Shown piece after piece: positions 23,401-32,900 of a stretch of 40,659 nucleotides of DNA. The position numbers and the translations under genes are program-made. This stretch comes from Anditalea andensis (lineage in GTDB: Bacteria; Bacteroidota; Bacteroidia; Cytophagales; Cyclobacteriaceae). Under the pieces are notes generated by a model, which worked only from the letters and a program-made list of their open reading frames with translations, was not told the origin of the DNA and did not search any database. Where the stretch lies: contig NZ_JMIH01000041.1 of NCBI RefSeq assembly GCF_000714815.1, forward strand, positions 1 through 40,659. The letters are read 5' to 3'. Positions within the stretch are counted from its first letter, which is position 1; the number at the start of each line of letters is the position of its first letter.

Positions 23401-23892
23401 GTACACAAACCTAAATTTGGGAGCGGAGGGAATCTATTTACTAAAGAAGAGTACAGTGATTTTGTATTTAGGTTTGAATTCAAACTGACACCCGGTGCCA
23501 ATAACGGCTTAGGCATAAGAGCGCCCCTTGAAGGTGATGCAGCCTATCAGGGCATGGAGATACAGATTCTGGACAATGATGCCGACATCTATAGGAATCT
23601 CAAAGAACACCAGTATCACGGATCTGTATATGGTATCATTCCGGCCAAACGGGGACATCTCAAACCTGTAGGGGAATGGAACTATCAGGAAGTGACAGTA
23701 AAAGGTCCGAATATCAAAGTCATACTCAATGGTACTACCATCCTGGAAGGAAATGTAGAAGAGGCGAGCAGGGAAGGGACTTTGGATGGCCGGGATCATC
23801 CCGGCTTAAAAAGAAAAAAGGGGTATATAGGTTTTTTGGGACATGGGTCTACTGTATGGTTTAGAAATATCCGGGTTAAAAAACTGGAATAA
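20479..23892 (+). CDS. HEAT-repeat protein with two DUF1080 (3-keto-disaccharide hydrolase) domains
   Basis: 1137 residues from ATG 20479, which gives a clean signal peptide (MKMFNKITLIFILLSLNLTA, YAQ); an upstream TTG at 20440 would precede it with charged residues. Residues about 30-690 are a long HEAT/armadillo-like solenoid (for example DINVRLAAIGAAGKIGHVEM, LRKPALSALANIADASSSRL). DUF1080 domain 1 spans about 726-931 (GGFVALFNDTDLSGWKG, GGIYLRGTPKVQIWD, GEWNNFRILMKGDRVTVYLN); domain 2 spans about 944-1137 (DGFEVLFDGTNMYQWQG, NGLGIRAPLEGDAAYQGMEI, GYIGFLGHGSTVWFRNIRVK). DUF1080 is a concanavalin-like fold; the family includes 3-keto-disaccharide hydrolases that split the glycoside after oxidation. 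The gene is co-transcribed with the oxidoreductase, which fits that chemistry. Confidence 0.88.
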   Translation: MKMFNKITLIFILLSLNLTAYAQRTGDQRTLSTKIVDLLAVLPSQDQKHLEENMEEISGLGIEGLIELAGMMSSPGSGDNTKIEYALAGYSFYVSDDSRDALRADAVKAYGMALENAKYPEVKTFILNQLRMVGKEDGIASISRYLNDERHCDAAARVLAGIPASESGEALRLALEGSGSVCKASVLAALGSIRYKKALEDITAYASDPSLHLRKPALSALANIADASSSRLLKEAAARSSYTYTEDNATGAYLFYIQRLNETGDSDRAAKLARDLLKIAGQKGQVHTQSAALHLLADIHGPKSMKTLVAAAGEGDPTLRAAALDAAVPYIDPSNLSLWTGRLKRMEPAAQAAIMAMFGKVGIIESMPALREGMSHPDINVRLAAIGAAGKIGHVEMLPAFIEMMKTADSLEIRAVSNAVLVMKGEGISDQVADALSEMEPAVQAAFIAILGAKAASHRFDDVFFYIHSDDIKVRQAAVSTLPKITEANHLPRLYELLNNMEDSPEIQYVQQAIITGLVRGDQENISKVIQTQMAGISEDKRIRYFNILSSMGGPAGILTIEEAYRKGNTATQLAALEALSSWSDFSAADGLFKIASASQLEGHREMALKGYVRAVSLSEFPSDQKVLLLKKAMNLANTSEVKRTILAEIDKNRTFPALIFAGKYLDDPDVMQEAAQAVMNISLSDMQFHGPIVRQLLQKTINTLKGPDSEYQIASIKKHLSEMPSEGGFVALFNDTDLSGWKGVVADPLVRNKMSPQALAKAQAKADQKIPEAWKVENEEMTFLGKGDNIATAGAYGDFELFVDWKIVNDGQKEGDGGIYLRGTPKVQIWDISGEDVGAQVGSGGLYHNSIHKSTPLKVADNPVGEWNNFRILMKGDRVTVYLNGELVTDNVIMENYWDRTRPIFTRDQIELQAHGSKVAYRDIFIRELPSPAPFELDPAETEDGFEVLFDGTNMYQWQGNTTDYVIENGEMVVHKPKFGSGGNLFTKEEYSDFVFRFEFKLTPGANNGLGIRAPLEGDAAYQGMEIQILDNDADIYRNLKEHQYHGSVYGIIPAKRGHLKPVGEWNYQEVTVKGPNIKVILNGTTILEGNVEEASREGTLDGRDHPGLKRKKGYIGFLGHGSTVWFRNIRVKKLE

Positions 23893-24010
23893 ACACCCTT
23901 CAGAGATCGTATAAAGCGTGCGGTCAATACCTCCCAGTTCGATAATTGAATATAGGTGGAGCCATCAGTTGAATAGGATCCTTCCTGTAATCTACATGGC
24001 CGCTTATTTC

Positions 24011-25261
24011 CTAAGCAGGTGAGTCTAAAAGGGCGTCGAAAGCTTCATTCATATAGATGGAAATGGCACCGAGCATACGGGCATCTTTTCCCAGTTGGGA
24101 AAGTTCTATAGTGGTCTGATTTCGCAGCTGGGGAAGACTGGAAGTATTGAGGGACTGGTAGATGGGGGTTAAAATATATTGTCCGGCTTCAGCTATCTTA
24201 CCTCCGATGATGATGATTTCCGGATTGAAAAGCTGTATGAGTATGGCTATGCCCTTACCGAGCTGGCTGCCTATTTCTGTCAATATGCCGATAGCATGCT
24301 GGTCTCCCGATAGTGCAGACTGGATAATAAAATCTGGATCGATGTCATCAGGATTTTTGGAGATTTCTTCATTCATGATCGAAGGCTTTCCGTTTTGATA
24401 GGCCTCTTTGGCTAGCCGTACCATGGCCATACCGGACGCTACTGTTTCCAGGCAGCCCTGTTTGCCGCAGGAACACAGGTGACCGTTTTCTACCATGGTT
24501 ATATGCCCAAATTCTCCTGAAAACCCTGAAAAACCCTTGTAGATTTTACCTTCCAGCACTATTCCGAGTCCTATGCCCCAGTCGGTGTATATGCCCAGGA
24601 TCTGGCTGGTGCCTGCTTTTGACCCAAATTGATATTCGGCCAAGGTCATTGCTTTTGCATCGTTTTCAATGACTACCTGTTTGTTGAATTTTTCCTGAAA
24701 AGTAGCCTTCAACGTTGACTTGGAAAAATTTTTGTTGATATAGGTATAGTTTATACCTTTTTTGGAATCAATCAGTCCTGGCATAGTAATCCCTATCCCC
24801 AGGAGCTTATCAGGGTTGATGTTTGATTCTTTGATAAAGGTATCTGCGACCTCATAGATGGTGTTGATATGGCCTTCCTGACCATCAAACTTTAAATGAA
24901 CCGTATGAATATCCGTAATCCTTTCATGGCTGTTATTGTAAATGGCCATCTGTGTTCTGTTCTGACCTATGTTTATGGCCAGTATAAATATGGAGTTTGA
25001 GGCCAATCCATATAGGTCAGGCTTTCTTCCACCACTGGATTTGGCCTGCCCCTTTTTTTCTATGACCTCGTCTTTTAAAAGCTCATTGATTAAAATAGTG
25101 GAGGTGGGAAGGCTTATGCCCAACTCATTACAGATATCCATAGCTGTCTTGAATCCCTCGGTATAGATGGATTTTATGATTTTGATCTTATTATTAATCT
25201 TTTTTTTCTCTGCTGACTTCAGTGAGGAATTTTCTGAGGACAAAGGATAAAATGTATTCAT
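24011..25261 (-). CDS. ROK-family transcriptional regulator
   Basis: 416 residues, start ATG 25261. N-terminal winged HTH (about 20-85: INNKIKIIKSIYTEGFKTAM, DICNELGISLPTSTILINEL, VIEKKGQAKSSGGRKPDLYG). ROK domain about 90-400: sugar-binding LGIGITMPGLID, VIENDAKAMTLAEYQFG, TDWGIGLGIVLEGKIYKGFS, and the zinc motif GHITMVENGHLCSCGKQGCL followed by ETVAS. It contains both the repressor HTH and an intact ROK glucokinase-type pocket, so it is a NagC/XylR-like sensor of a sugar, here probably the monosaccharide released by the locus. It is convergent with the DUF1080 gene, and palindromes near its own promoter and upstream of susC are candidate sites. Confidence 0.9.
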   Translation of the reverse strand: MNTFYPLSSENSSLKSAEKKKINNKIKIIKSIYTEGFKTAMDICNELGISLPTSTILINELLKDEVIEKKGQAKSSGGRKPDLYGLASNSIFILAINIGQNRTQMAIYNNSHERITDIHTVHLKFDGQEGHINTIYEVADTFIKESNINPDKLLGIGITMPGLIDSKKGINYTYINKNFSKSTLKATFQEKFNKQVVIENDAKAMTLAEYQFGSKAGTSQILGIYTDWGIGLGIVLEGKIYKGFSGFSGEFGHITMVENGHLCSCGKQGCLETVASGMAMVRLAKEAYQNGKPSIMNEEISKNPDDIDPDFIIQSALSGDQHAIGILTEIGSQLGKGIAILIQLFNPEIIIIGGKIAEAGQYILTPIYQSLNTSSLPQLRNQTTIELSQLGKDARMLGAISIYMNEAFDALLDSPA

Positions 25262-25290
25262 GTAATGTAGGTTTCCTGCTATGTATCTCT

Positions 25291-25304
25291 GAAATAATTA
25301 TTTC
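25291..25304. promoter_or_regulatory. candidate ROK autoregulatory operator
   Basis: GAAATAATTATTTC is a perfect 14-bp palindrome 30 nt upstream of the ROK start codon, in the place expected for an autoregulatory site. Its AATAA/TTATT halves are shared with the palindrome before susC. Confidence 0.42.
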
Positions 25305-25910
25305 TTTTAGAAGGGCTCAAAGAATGAAAGTTTATTTTATAACACTAAAAACTACTGTTTTAGAAAAAATAAATAACTTATATTGATACTTGATTCTTTA
25401 TATCAACCCTTTCTTGAAAGCCTTGTTCACCTTTACATTGGACTTTTTTGCTAAATCGATCAGGCAAGGGTGATTGAGGTAAGATAATAAGAAATATTAT
25501 AAAAATATGCTTCTTTTTTAAAGATTTTAATGAAGATGCTCCAAAAGACTATTTCTTGGCTTTGAACCATCGGAATTCCGGGAAGGCCGAGCACTGGTCA
25601 GTATGGATAATAGATTAGAAAAGTAATATTATTATATCTTTAATTATCAAATAATTATCTATGGAGTGTTTTTTAGTTCATTTAGAAACCAATCCTTTTG
25701 GTACATTCAGCTGGGTACAGATCCTATGGGCTAAGGGAATTCTTATAGTCGCCTATATTTTCAGGTTCCGATAAGGTATACCTTGGGGACCGCTCAGGGC
25801 ATTGAAAACCACTTATACTCCCTTCATACCATCGCCGCAACAGCCATTTTTTATCTATCTTTCGGCGTATTTAGGAGAGGCTTTCAACCTCCCCTTACCA
25901 TCCCGGGCCC

Positions 25911-25924
25911 TTCCTGATCAGGAA
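25911..25924. promoter_or_regulatory. 14-bp palindrome before the CheB-CheR kinase gene
   Basis: TTCCTGATCAGGAA is exactly self-complementary and is followed by AAAATATT. It could be a regulator site or a short hairpin; it lies 115 nt upstream of the kinase ATG. Confidence 0.35.
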
Positions 25925-26038
25925 AAATATTAACAATAAATTCTAAGGAATAGTATGAACGGGTTATAAATGTGTAAATTAAGAAAAAAAATATCAACGA
26001 GTAGCCTAACTTTAGTTAACCCTGCCCAATTATAGTAA

Positions 26039-29000
26039 ATGGAACCCAAATTAGATAATAATAGAAGCACTGAGGCCAGTCACCTTCAAGCAGAAAAATT
26101 TATTATAGGTATAGGGGCATCAGCAGGGGGGATGGAAGCCATTCATGAACTTTTTGATTATACCCCTACGGATGCGGTTTCTTACGTCATCGTGCAGCAC
26201 CTTTCTCCGGATCATAAGAGTTTTATGAAAGAGCTGCTCATCAAGCATTCCAAGTTAAAGATCCATGTGGCTGAAAACGGAATGGAGGTAAAATCCAACT
26301 GTGTGTATGTCCTGCCGGAAGGCAAAAACATGACCATATCCAAAGGCAACCTTATATTAAAAGACAGGCCCGGTTCCACACCCAATTCTGCCATAGACAT
26401 ATTCTTCAATGCCCTCGCCGAAGACCTGGGAAACAAAAGCATAGGCATAGTCCTTTCTGGCAATGGGGCAGATGGGACCAAAGGGATAGAGGCCATAAAA
26501 AAAGAAGGCGGTATGGTGATCGTACAGGATCCTGCCTCTACGGATTATAAGGACATGCCTAAAAATGCCATAGCTTCCGGCTATTATGACCACATACTTG
26601 CCCCTAAACTCATTCCCCTACAAATTGTAAAATACATCAAACAAAAAACCTTGGCTGGAAGCTTATCCCTTCCGCTATCTGATATCAATGAAGCAGCGCT
26701 GTCCAAGATCCACGGACTGATAAAAAACAGTACCCCACTTGACTTTTCGGAATATAAACAGCCTACCATTATCAGGAGGATCACCAGAAGAATGCTGGCC
26801 AGAGATGTGGAAAATATAGGAGATTATATAGAAATTCTGAAATCCTCTCCGGAGGAAATTGAAATCCTGTCCAACGACTTTTTGATCAGTGTGACCACTT
26901 TTTTTAGAAACAGGGAAGCATTTGAAGTGATCTCCAAAAAGGTAATACCTGACCTGGTCGAGCAGAAATTACGGGTAGATATTTTAAAACTATGGGTGAT
27001 AGGTTGTGCTACAGGGGAGGAAGCCTATTCTCTGGCCATACTGATCAAAGAGTACCTGATAGAGGTAAAGAAAGATATGGAGGTGAAAATATTTGCATCT
27101 GACATAGATCAGGAAGCGTTGAACAAGGCTTCTAAAGGATGCTATCCGGAGAGTATCAGTAAAGACGTGTCGGAAAAACGGCTCAACCTGTTCTTCACAA
27201 AGGAAGGCCATGAGTATAAGGTAAAGGATGCGATCAGGAAGATGGTCATTTTTGCCAAGCAGGACATCATACATCAGCCCCCTTATGGAAAAATAGATCT
27301 CATCAGTTGCCGTAACCTGATGATTTATTTTAACCCCACCCTACAGAAGAAAATATTTGCCACTATAAATTATTGTCTCAATGCTGAAGGATACCTTTTT
27401 TTGGGACCCAGTGAAGGTATAGGAGACTTGAAGAAAGTATTCATCGAAATTGACAAAAAATGGAACATATACAAAAATACGGAAGAGAATAGAGAGGCTC
27501 CCTTTTATGCCTTCGATCCAAAACGCTTGAAAATAAAGAAGCATTCCTATACTTCCAGGACTTTGAAATCCCGTAAAATCAATCTTACCGAAAAATTGCC
27601 CACACTGCTGCACTTATCTACACTTGAAGAAACGGCCTATTCGGCAGGGGTCGGTGTAGATGAAAATTTTCAGGTCACCCTGTCGTTTGGCAATATTGAA
27701 AAATTCCTTCTGCCAAGGCTTTTTAATAACCAGCTATTGGAACTGTTACCCAATGAATTGGCCATCGCCACAGGATCTTCCATCAAAAAAGCAACAAGGG
27801 AAAATATAAACGTAAGACTTAACGATATCACTTTTATGTCAGATGACCAGGTTCGATCGGTCAATATATTGGTCAAGCCGCTAATGGAAGAAGACAAAAC
27901 GGGGCAAAGGATGGTGTTTATATATTTTGCCGAGGGGGAAGCTAAAAACAACTCCCGAGGGAAAGGAGAAACTTTTGATCTGGAAAAATATGCGGAGAGC
28001 TATGTGAAAGAGCTGGAGCAAGAACTTGCAGAAACAAAGCAAAGGCTGCAGGAGGCATATGAGTCTATAGAAGAATCGCAACATGACATCCAGTCCTACA
28101 ATGAGGAACTTCTTTCAGGAAATGAGGAGATGCAAAGCTACAATGAAGAACTACAGTCCATGAACGAGGAATTGAATACGGTGAACCAGGAATACCAAAC
28201 CAAAATAAAAGAGTTGGCCGAATTGAATGATGATCTTGATAATTACTTTAAAAGCACGCACATCACCCAGATATATGTGGACCAAAACATCATACTGAAA
28301 AAATACAACCCGATTACTGTAAAGCAGATCAATATCAAAGAAAGCGATGTAGGAAGGCCTTTGGCTGATATCTCTACCAATATCATATTTTCAACTTTAA
28401 TAGAGGATATCAAATATGTAATAGATAACCAGGTAGGCAGAGAAAAGGACATTGAAACTACGGATGGCCGGTGGTACTCCATGATGATAGTGCCCTATAT
28501 AAGGTCTCAGGACAATAAAGCAAACGGTGCTATCCTCACTTTCAACGATATCACAGAAATGAAAAGGACAAATTTCATCATACAGGAAGCAAACAGAAAG
28601 CTGTTGGAGATCAATAAGGAGCATGATACCTTCATATATGCTGCCTCACATGACCTTAGGGCTCCTTTAAACAATATGGAAGGCCTGCTTGATCATATTA
28701 GGGACAGTGGTGACCTTGAAGAAGTAAAGACATATACCGTTCCGCTGATAGAATCTGTTATAAGGCTGAAAGACACGATAGCAGAGTTGTCAAAAATCGC
28801 ATGGATAGATCAGGAGATAGAAATGTATGAAAAGGTAAACCTCCTTCAGCTGTTGAAAGAGGTGAAGCTGAGTATCAATGATTCTTTGGTGAAATCAGGC
28901 GCCAAGATTTGGGTTGATCTTAAAGAACCGAGTGTTTACTACTCCAAGAAAAATCTGAGAAGCATATTTTTAAACCTCTTAAGCAATGCTGTCAAATACC

Positions 29001-29293
29001 GGTCAGCAGACCGAGAGCTATCCATCGTGATCAAAAGCAAAAGAGTTGATCATACATTTGTTTTATCATTTGAAGATAATGGTATCGGTATAAAGGAGGA
29101 TAAGATAGAAGAGCTGTTCTCCAAATTTAAACGGGTCCATGATGATAAAATAAATGTAGAAGGATCAGGACTGGGTCTCTATCTGATAAAAAAGATCATC
29201 ACCAATACAGGGGGCTCCATAGGGGTGGAAAGCAGCTATAACCATGGCACCATATTTACTATTACCCTTGCAGAAACGCTACAAAATCCTTAA
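26039..29293 (+). CDS. CheB-CheR-PAS hybrid histidine kinase
   Basis: 1084 residues. CheB methylesterase domain about 20-205 with the catalytic triad S28 (GASAGG), H54 (QHLSPDH) and D145 (NGADGT). CheR all-alpha and methyltransferase domains about 222-480 (PTIIRRITRRMLARDVENIG, WVIGCATGEEAYSLAILIKE, DLISCRNLMIYFNPTLQKKI). A PAS-like stretch about 530-640. A coiled coil about 656-735 (LEQELAETKQRLQEAYESIE and the NEELQSMNEELNTVNQEY repeats). A PAS domain about 740-850. A HisKA dimerisation domain with phospho-acceptor H871 (AASHDLRAPLNN), then HATPase_c (LNLLSNAVKYRSA, FEDNGIGIKED, GSGLGLYLIKKI). Membrane segments are absent, so it is cytosolic. There is no receiver domain and no response regulator or cheA/cheW gene next to it. 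It likely senses a soluble signal rather than chemotaxis receptors. Confidence 0.93.
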   Translation: MEPKLDNNRSTEASHLQAEKFIIGIGASAGGMEAIHELFDYTPTDAVSYVIVQHLSPDHKSFMKELLIKHSKLKIHVAENGMEVKSNCVYVLPEGKNMTISKGNLILKDRPGSTPNSAIDIFFNALAEDLGNKSIGIVLSGNGADGTKGIEAIKKEGGMVIVQDPASTDYKDMPKNAIASGYYDHILAPKLIPLQIVKYIKQKTLAGSLSLPLSDINEAALSKIHGLIKNSTPLDFSEYKQPTIIRRITRRMLARDVENIGDYIEILKSSPEEIEILSNDFLISVTTFFRNREAFEVISKKVIPDLVEQKLRVDILKLWVIGCATGEEAYSLAILIKEYLIEVKKDMEVKIFASDIDQEALNKASKGCYPESISKDVSEKRLNLFFTKEGHEYKVKDAIRKMVIFAKQDIIHQPPYGKIDLISCRNLMIYFNPTLQKKIFATINYCLNAEGYLFLGPSEGIGDLKKVFIEIDKKWNIYKNTEENREAPFYAFDPKRLKIKKHSYTSRTLKSRKINLTEKLPTLLHLSTLEETAYSAGVGVDENFQVTLSFGNIEKFLLPRLFNNQLLELLPNELAIATGSSIKKATRENINVRLNDITFMSDDQVRSVNILVKPLMEEDKTGQRMVFIYFAEGEAKNNSRGKGETFDLEKYAESYVKELEQELAETKQRLQEAYESIEESQHDIQSYNEELLSGNEEMQSYNEELQSMNEELNTVNQEYQTKIKELAELNDDLDNYFKSTHITQIYVDQNIILKKYNPITVKQINIKESDVGRPLADISTNIIFSTLIEDIKYVIDNQVGREKDIETTDGRWYSMMIVPYIRSQDNKANGAILTFNDITEMKRTNFIIQEANRKLLEINKEHDTFIYAASHDLRAPLNNMEGLLDHIRDSGDLEEVKTYTVPLIESVIRLKDTIAELSKIAWIDQEIEMYEKVNLLQLLKEVKLSINDSLVKSGAKIWVDLKEPSVYYSKKNLRSIFLNLLSNAVKYRSADRELSIVIKSKRVDHTFVLSFEDNGIGIKEDKIEELFSKFKRVHDDKINVEGSGLGLYLIKKIITNTGGSIGVESSYNHGTIFTITLAETLQNP

Positions 29294-29959
29294 AAAGATA
29301 GTTTTATTGGAAGGAGGTATCCCTATCCGGCATAATGATGATGGGTATAAGATTACAAAGACCCCAAAGTGTCAGCATGCTTTGGTTCAGTGCAACATCA
29401 CTATCATAGAGGCAACCTTAGCTTAGGATCCCAAAGGAACCGGAAGCGAATGTAAAACTGTGTAGCAAAATCTGCATGCTAGCTAAGACATAAATACTCC
29501 GGGTATTTTTTTAATATTATGGTTACCCGACTTTTTTATCCTCGTACCTATGGTTACAGGTTTTATAAAACAGGAGATAGAGGCATAATTTTTAGCTGCA
29601 GCCCATTATACCATCACCATATCCGCTTATCACTTATCGCTCATAGTATTGTGCAAAGGCTTTAACTTTTGCATACCATGTTATCTGGGTTTTGATCCAG
29701 TATAAGACGGCTGCTATTCGGTATGTATAAGCGTAAACATAAACTTCCCTTATGCTACCCTTTTGGCATAAAGCATTGCACTTCAGTCTAAAAAAAATGG
29801 GACTAGGCTCAATATCCTGGCCTTTGAAGGAGCTTATATATTAAGCAATCTTTATGAATGCTTAACATGTTAAAAATTAACATTTCTGCCACTTCCCTGA
29901 AAATAACTTTGCGGTATAAGGGTATAAAAATTCACATATAATAATACACCTATCGAAAT
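29294..29959. other. intergenic region before the TonB receptor
   Basis: 666 nt without a credible gene. A reading frame overlapping the kinase tail and running to 29426 has no family look. The part nearest the receptor holds a good -7 box (29904-29911). Confidence 0.5.
29904..29911 (+). promoter_or_regulatory. -7 box TAACTTTG of the TonB-receptor operon
   Basis: TAACTTTG is an exact TAnnTTTG match, 48 nt before the receptor ATG. The upstream CATTTCTG (29881-29888) is at about the right distance for a weak -33 element. Confidence 0.6.
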
Positions 29960-32900
29960 ATGAAAAATATTAGACTGTTTTTACTATTGCTGTTTTGTAT
30001 TGTTTGGGGCAACTCATATGGTCAGCTCATCCATGCTTCTATCTATGGTACGGTGAGAGATGAACAGGGCAACACATTGCCGGGAGCAACGATCTTAGTA
30101 AGAAATGAAAACACAGGTTTTACCGCCGGTACTACCAGTGCGGCCAATGGTAGTTACGAGATAAGGCAAATGCCGCTCGGTGACGATTATACCGTCTCCT
30201 GTAATTTTATAGGCTTCGGCGGCCAGCAGAAGATGGGCCTCAGTCTTAACCAGGGGGATAATGTCCAGCTCAACTTTGTATTAGAAGAATCTATGACTGA
30301 GCTGAGTGCGGTTAGTATCAATTCCAACCCTATGACGGGCAGAATAGATAGGATGGGAGCCTCTACCGCAGTTACGGCTAAAGACATGAACGTATTACCG
30401 GTCAACGGGAGGAATTTTACTTCATTAATGGATCTCTCACCTGTAAGTAACGGGGGGAATTTATTGGGCCAATTGGCTTCTTCCACCAACTATACTATAG
30501 ATGGGATGACCAATAGAAGCCCGCTCTCCAGTGGGACTACGACCAGGGGGCCGTTTTCGATATCCATGGAGGCCATCCGAGAGTTTGAGATCATTACCAA
30601 TGACTATGATGTAGTAAACGGCCGCTCAGGTGGGGGCAATGTAAGTGTGGTCACCAAATCCGGAACCAACGAATTTCAGGGCTCTGCATTTATTTTCAAT
30701 CGGGCAGACTGGCTTTCCAGCCCATATGATACCAGGGGAAATGAACGGGAACAGGAGTTTTCCATCCAGCAATATGGCTTTACCCTAGGAGGGCCTATCC
30801 TAAAAGATAAATTGCACTTTTTCTTGGCCTATGATGGTCAGATGGATGCAAGACCGTTATTTATAGCTGATATAAGAACACCTGAAGATGAAGCCCGGTA
30901 CAATATTTCCCAAAGTTCTCTGGATAACTACTTGCGTACAGCCCGTGAATTATATGGCGTGGATGCCTCAGCACAAACCGGGAGTTTTCCGGTAAGGAGG
31001 GTAACCCATACCATGTTTGGTAAGGTAGATTGGCAGCTAAATGCCCATAACCTTTTGAGCATACGGAATAATTACACCAGGGATTTGAATTCCTTGGGCG
31101 TAAGTGACAATAGCAGTATCAATCTTTACGAAGTGTATGGTGATCACTTGTCCACGGCCAACAGCTTTTTGGCTTCCTGGCGCGCCATAATCAATAATAA
31201 GTTTACCAATGAGCTGAAAGTTCAGCACTTGTATACCCTGGACGATGGCAGACCAAACCAGCAGCTTCCGGCAGAAAACATTCCCAGAGCCATAGTAGAA
31301 CGGGTGGCTTCCGAAATAGGGGGCAATACGGTCAATACTACTGTACAGCTGGGGGGGCAGAGATACCTGCCGGAAAGGTTTGAGTCGAATGTATTTCAGG
31401 TGGTCAATAACTTATACTATACCACTGGTAGGCTAAGCTATACTTTTGGGGTGGATTTGATGCTCAATAACCTTAGCTCTTTGGCGACCAGTGAAATGAA
31501 CGGACGGTTCTTTTTTCTGGGTCAGCAAAACTTTGAAAACCTTACCCCGTACCGTTATGCCCGTGAAGTGGCAGTGGTAGATCCGACGGTGGATCAGCGT
31601 ATCCTTGCTTCCGGCATTTATGGGCAGGCGCAGTACAGGGCCCCCAGGGGCATGGATTTTACCTTAGGGCTAAGGGCGGACTATACCGATTATATGGACA
31701 AGCCGAATTTCAACCAAACGGTGTTCAATGACCTGGGACTTAGAACGGACAACTCCGCCAGGGGACTTCAGATTCAACCACGGTTTCAGTTCACCTGGGA
31801 CGTCAATGAACGGCAGCGGGACATTATCAGAATCGGTGGAGGTATGTTTGGCTCGAATATGAACAATTATGCCATGGTCAATAACCTGCAGTTTGACGGC
31901 ACCAAAATTTACGCCGTAGATATCCAGGGGGAAAACGTACCCACGCCGGATTTCCCTGGCTACAGGAACAACCCTTCTACTGCGCCGGGAGCAGAACTGT
32001 TTGACCTTCCAGGAGTGGAAAGGTTGACCACCATCAATATGAACAATGAAAACCTTAAGATTCCTATCATCTACAAAGCGAATATATCTTATAACAAGTT
32101 GGTCTCTGACAAAATAAGGGTCGGTGTCAATTTCATAGCTTCACTGGGAAGAAACAATTACATGTATATTGACCGGAACCTGGTGGACAACCCCTATTTC
32201 CGACTTGAAAATGAAGCTGATCGCGGAGTATTTGTACCTGCTGCATCTATTACGACAAGTGGGGTGACGGATTGGACACAAGGTAGAAAATCAGAAAATA
32301 TAGGCAGGGTACTGGAGCTCGTGAGTGAGGGCAAAAACAACACCTATTCCTTTATATTAGACGGTACATACCGGTATTTCCGCGACGGGCAGATTACCGG
32401 TAGCTACACCTGGAATGATACCAGGGACAATACCTCCTACAATGGCAATGTGGCCAATAGTGCCACACTAACACAAATGGTAGTGGATGATCCCCGGGAT
32501 TTGAGCAGGATGCAATATTCAAATGTGCATTTTAGGCATAAAATCGTGCTATATGGCAATCTCCCTTCTGTTTGGGGTATCAATGTAGGTGTCCGTTACT
32601 CAGGGCTCGGAGGCACTCGTTACTCTCTTCGTGTCAACGGTAATGTGAATGGTGACTTTGTCAACTCCAATGATCTGGCCTTTGTATTTGACCCTAATAA
32701 TTCGGGCTATGGTGAGACTTTCGATCAGGCCATGACGGCTGTGCTGAACAATCCGGATAACCTCGCAAAAGAATACATAAGGAACAGTATCGGTAGGGTA
32801 GCTGAAAGAAACGGCGGTATTAACGGTTTTTTTGGATCATGGGATATCCGTATCACTAAAAAGATACCGTTTTATGGCCAAAAATCCGGTATTGAACTAG

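Larger units (their letters stand above)
25262..26038. other. intergenic region between the ROK gene and the chemotaxis-kinase gene
   Basis: A 777-nt divergent gap with no credible gene. AT-rich at 25310-25400. Two 14-bp perfect palindromes are listed separately (25291-25304 and 25911-25924). TAACTTTA at 26007-26014 is one base off the -7 consensus TAnnTTTG and may be the start site box for the kinase gene. Confidence 0.5.

Noticed and set aside
26212-26784. Minus-strand ORFs inside the CheB domain
   Set aside because: They lie opposite conserved catalytic motifs of CheB; shadows only.
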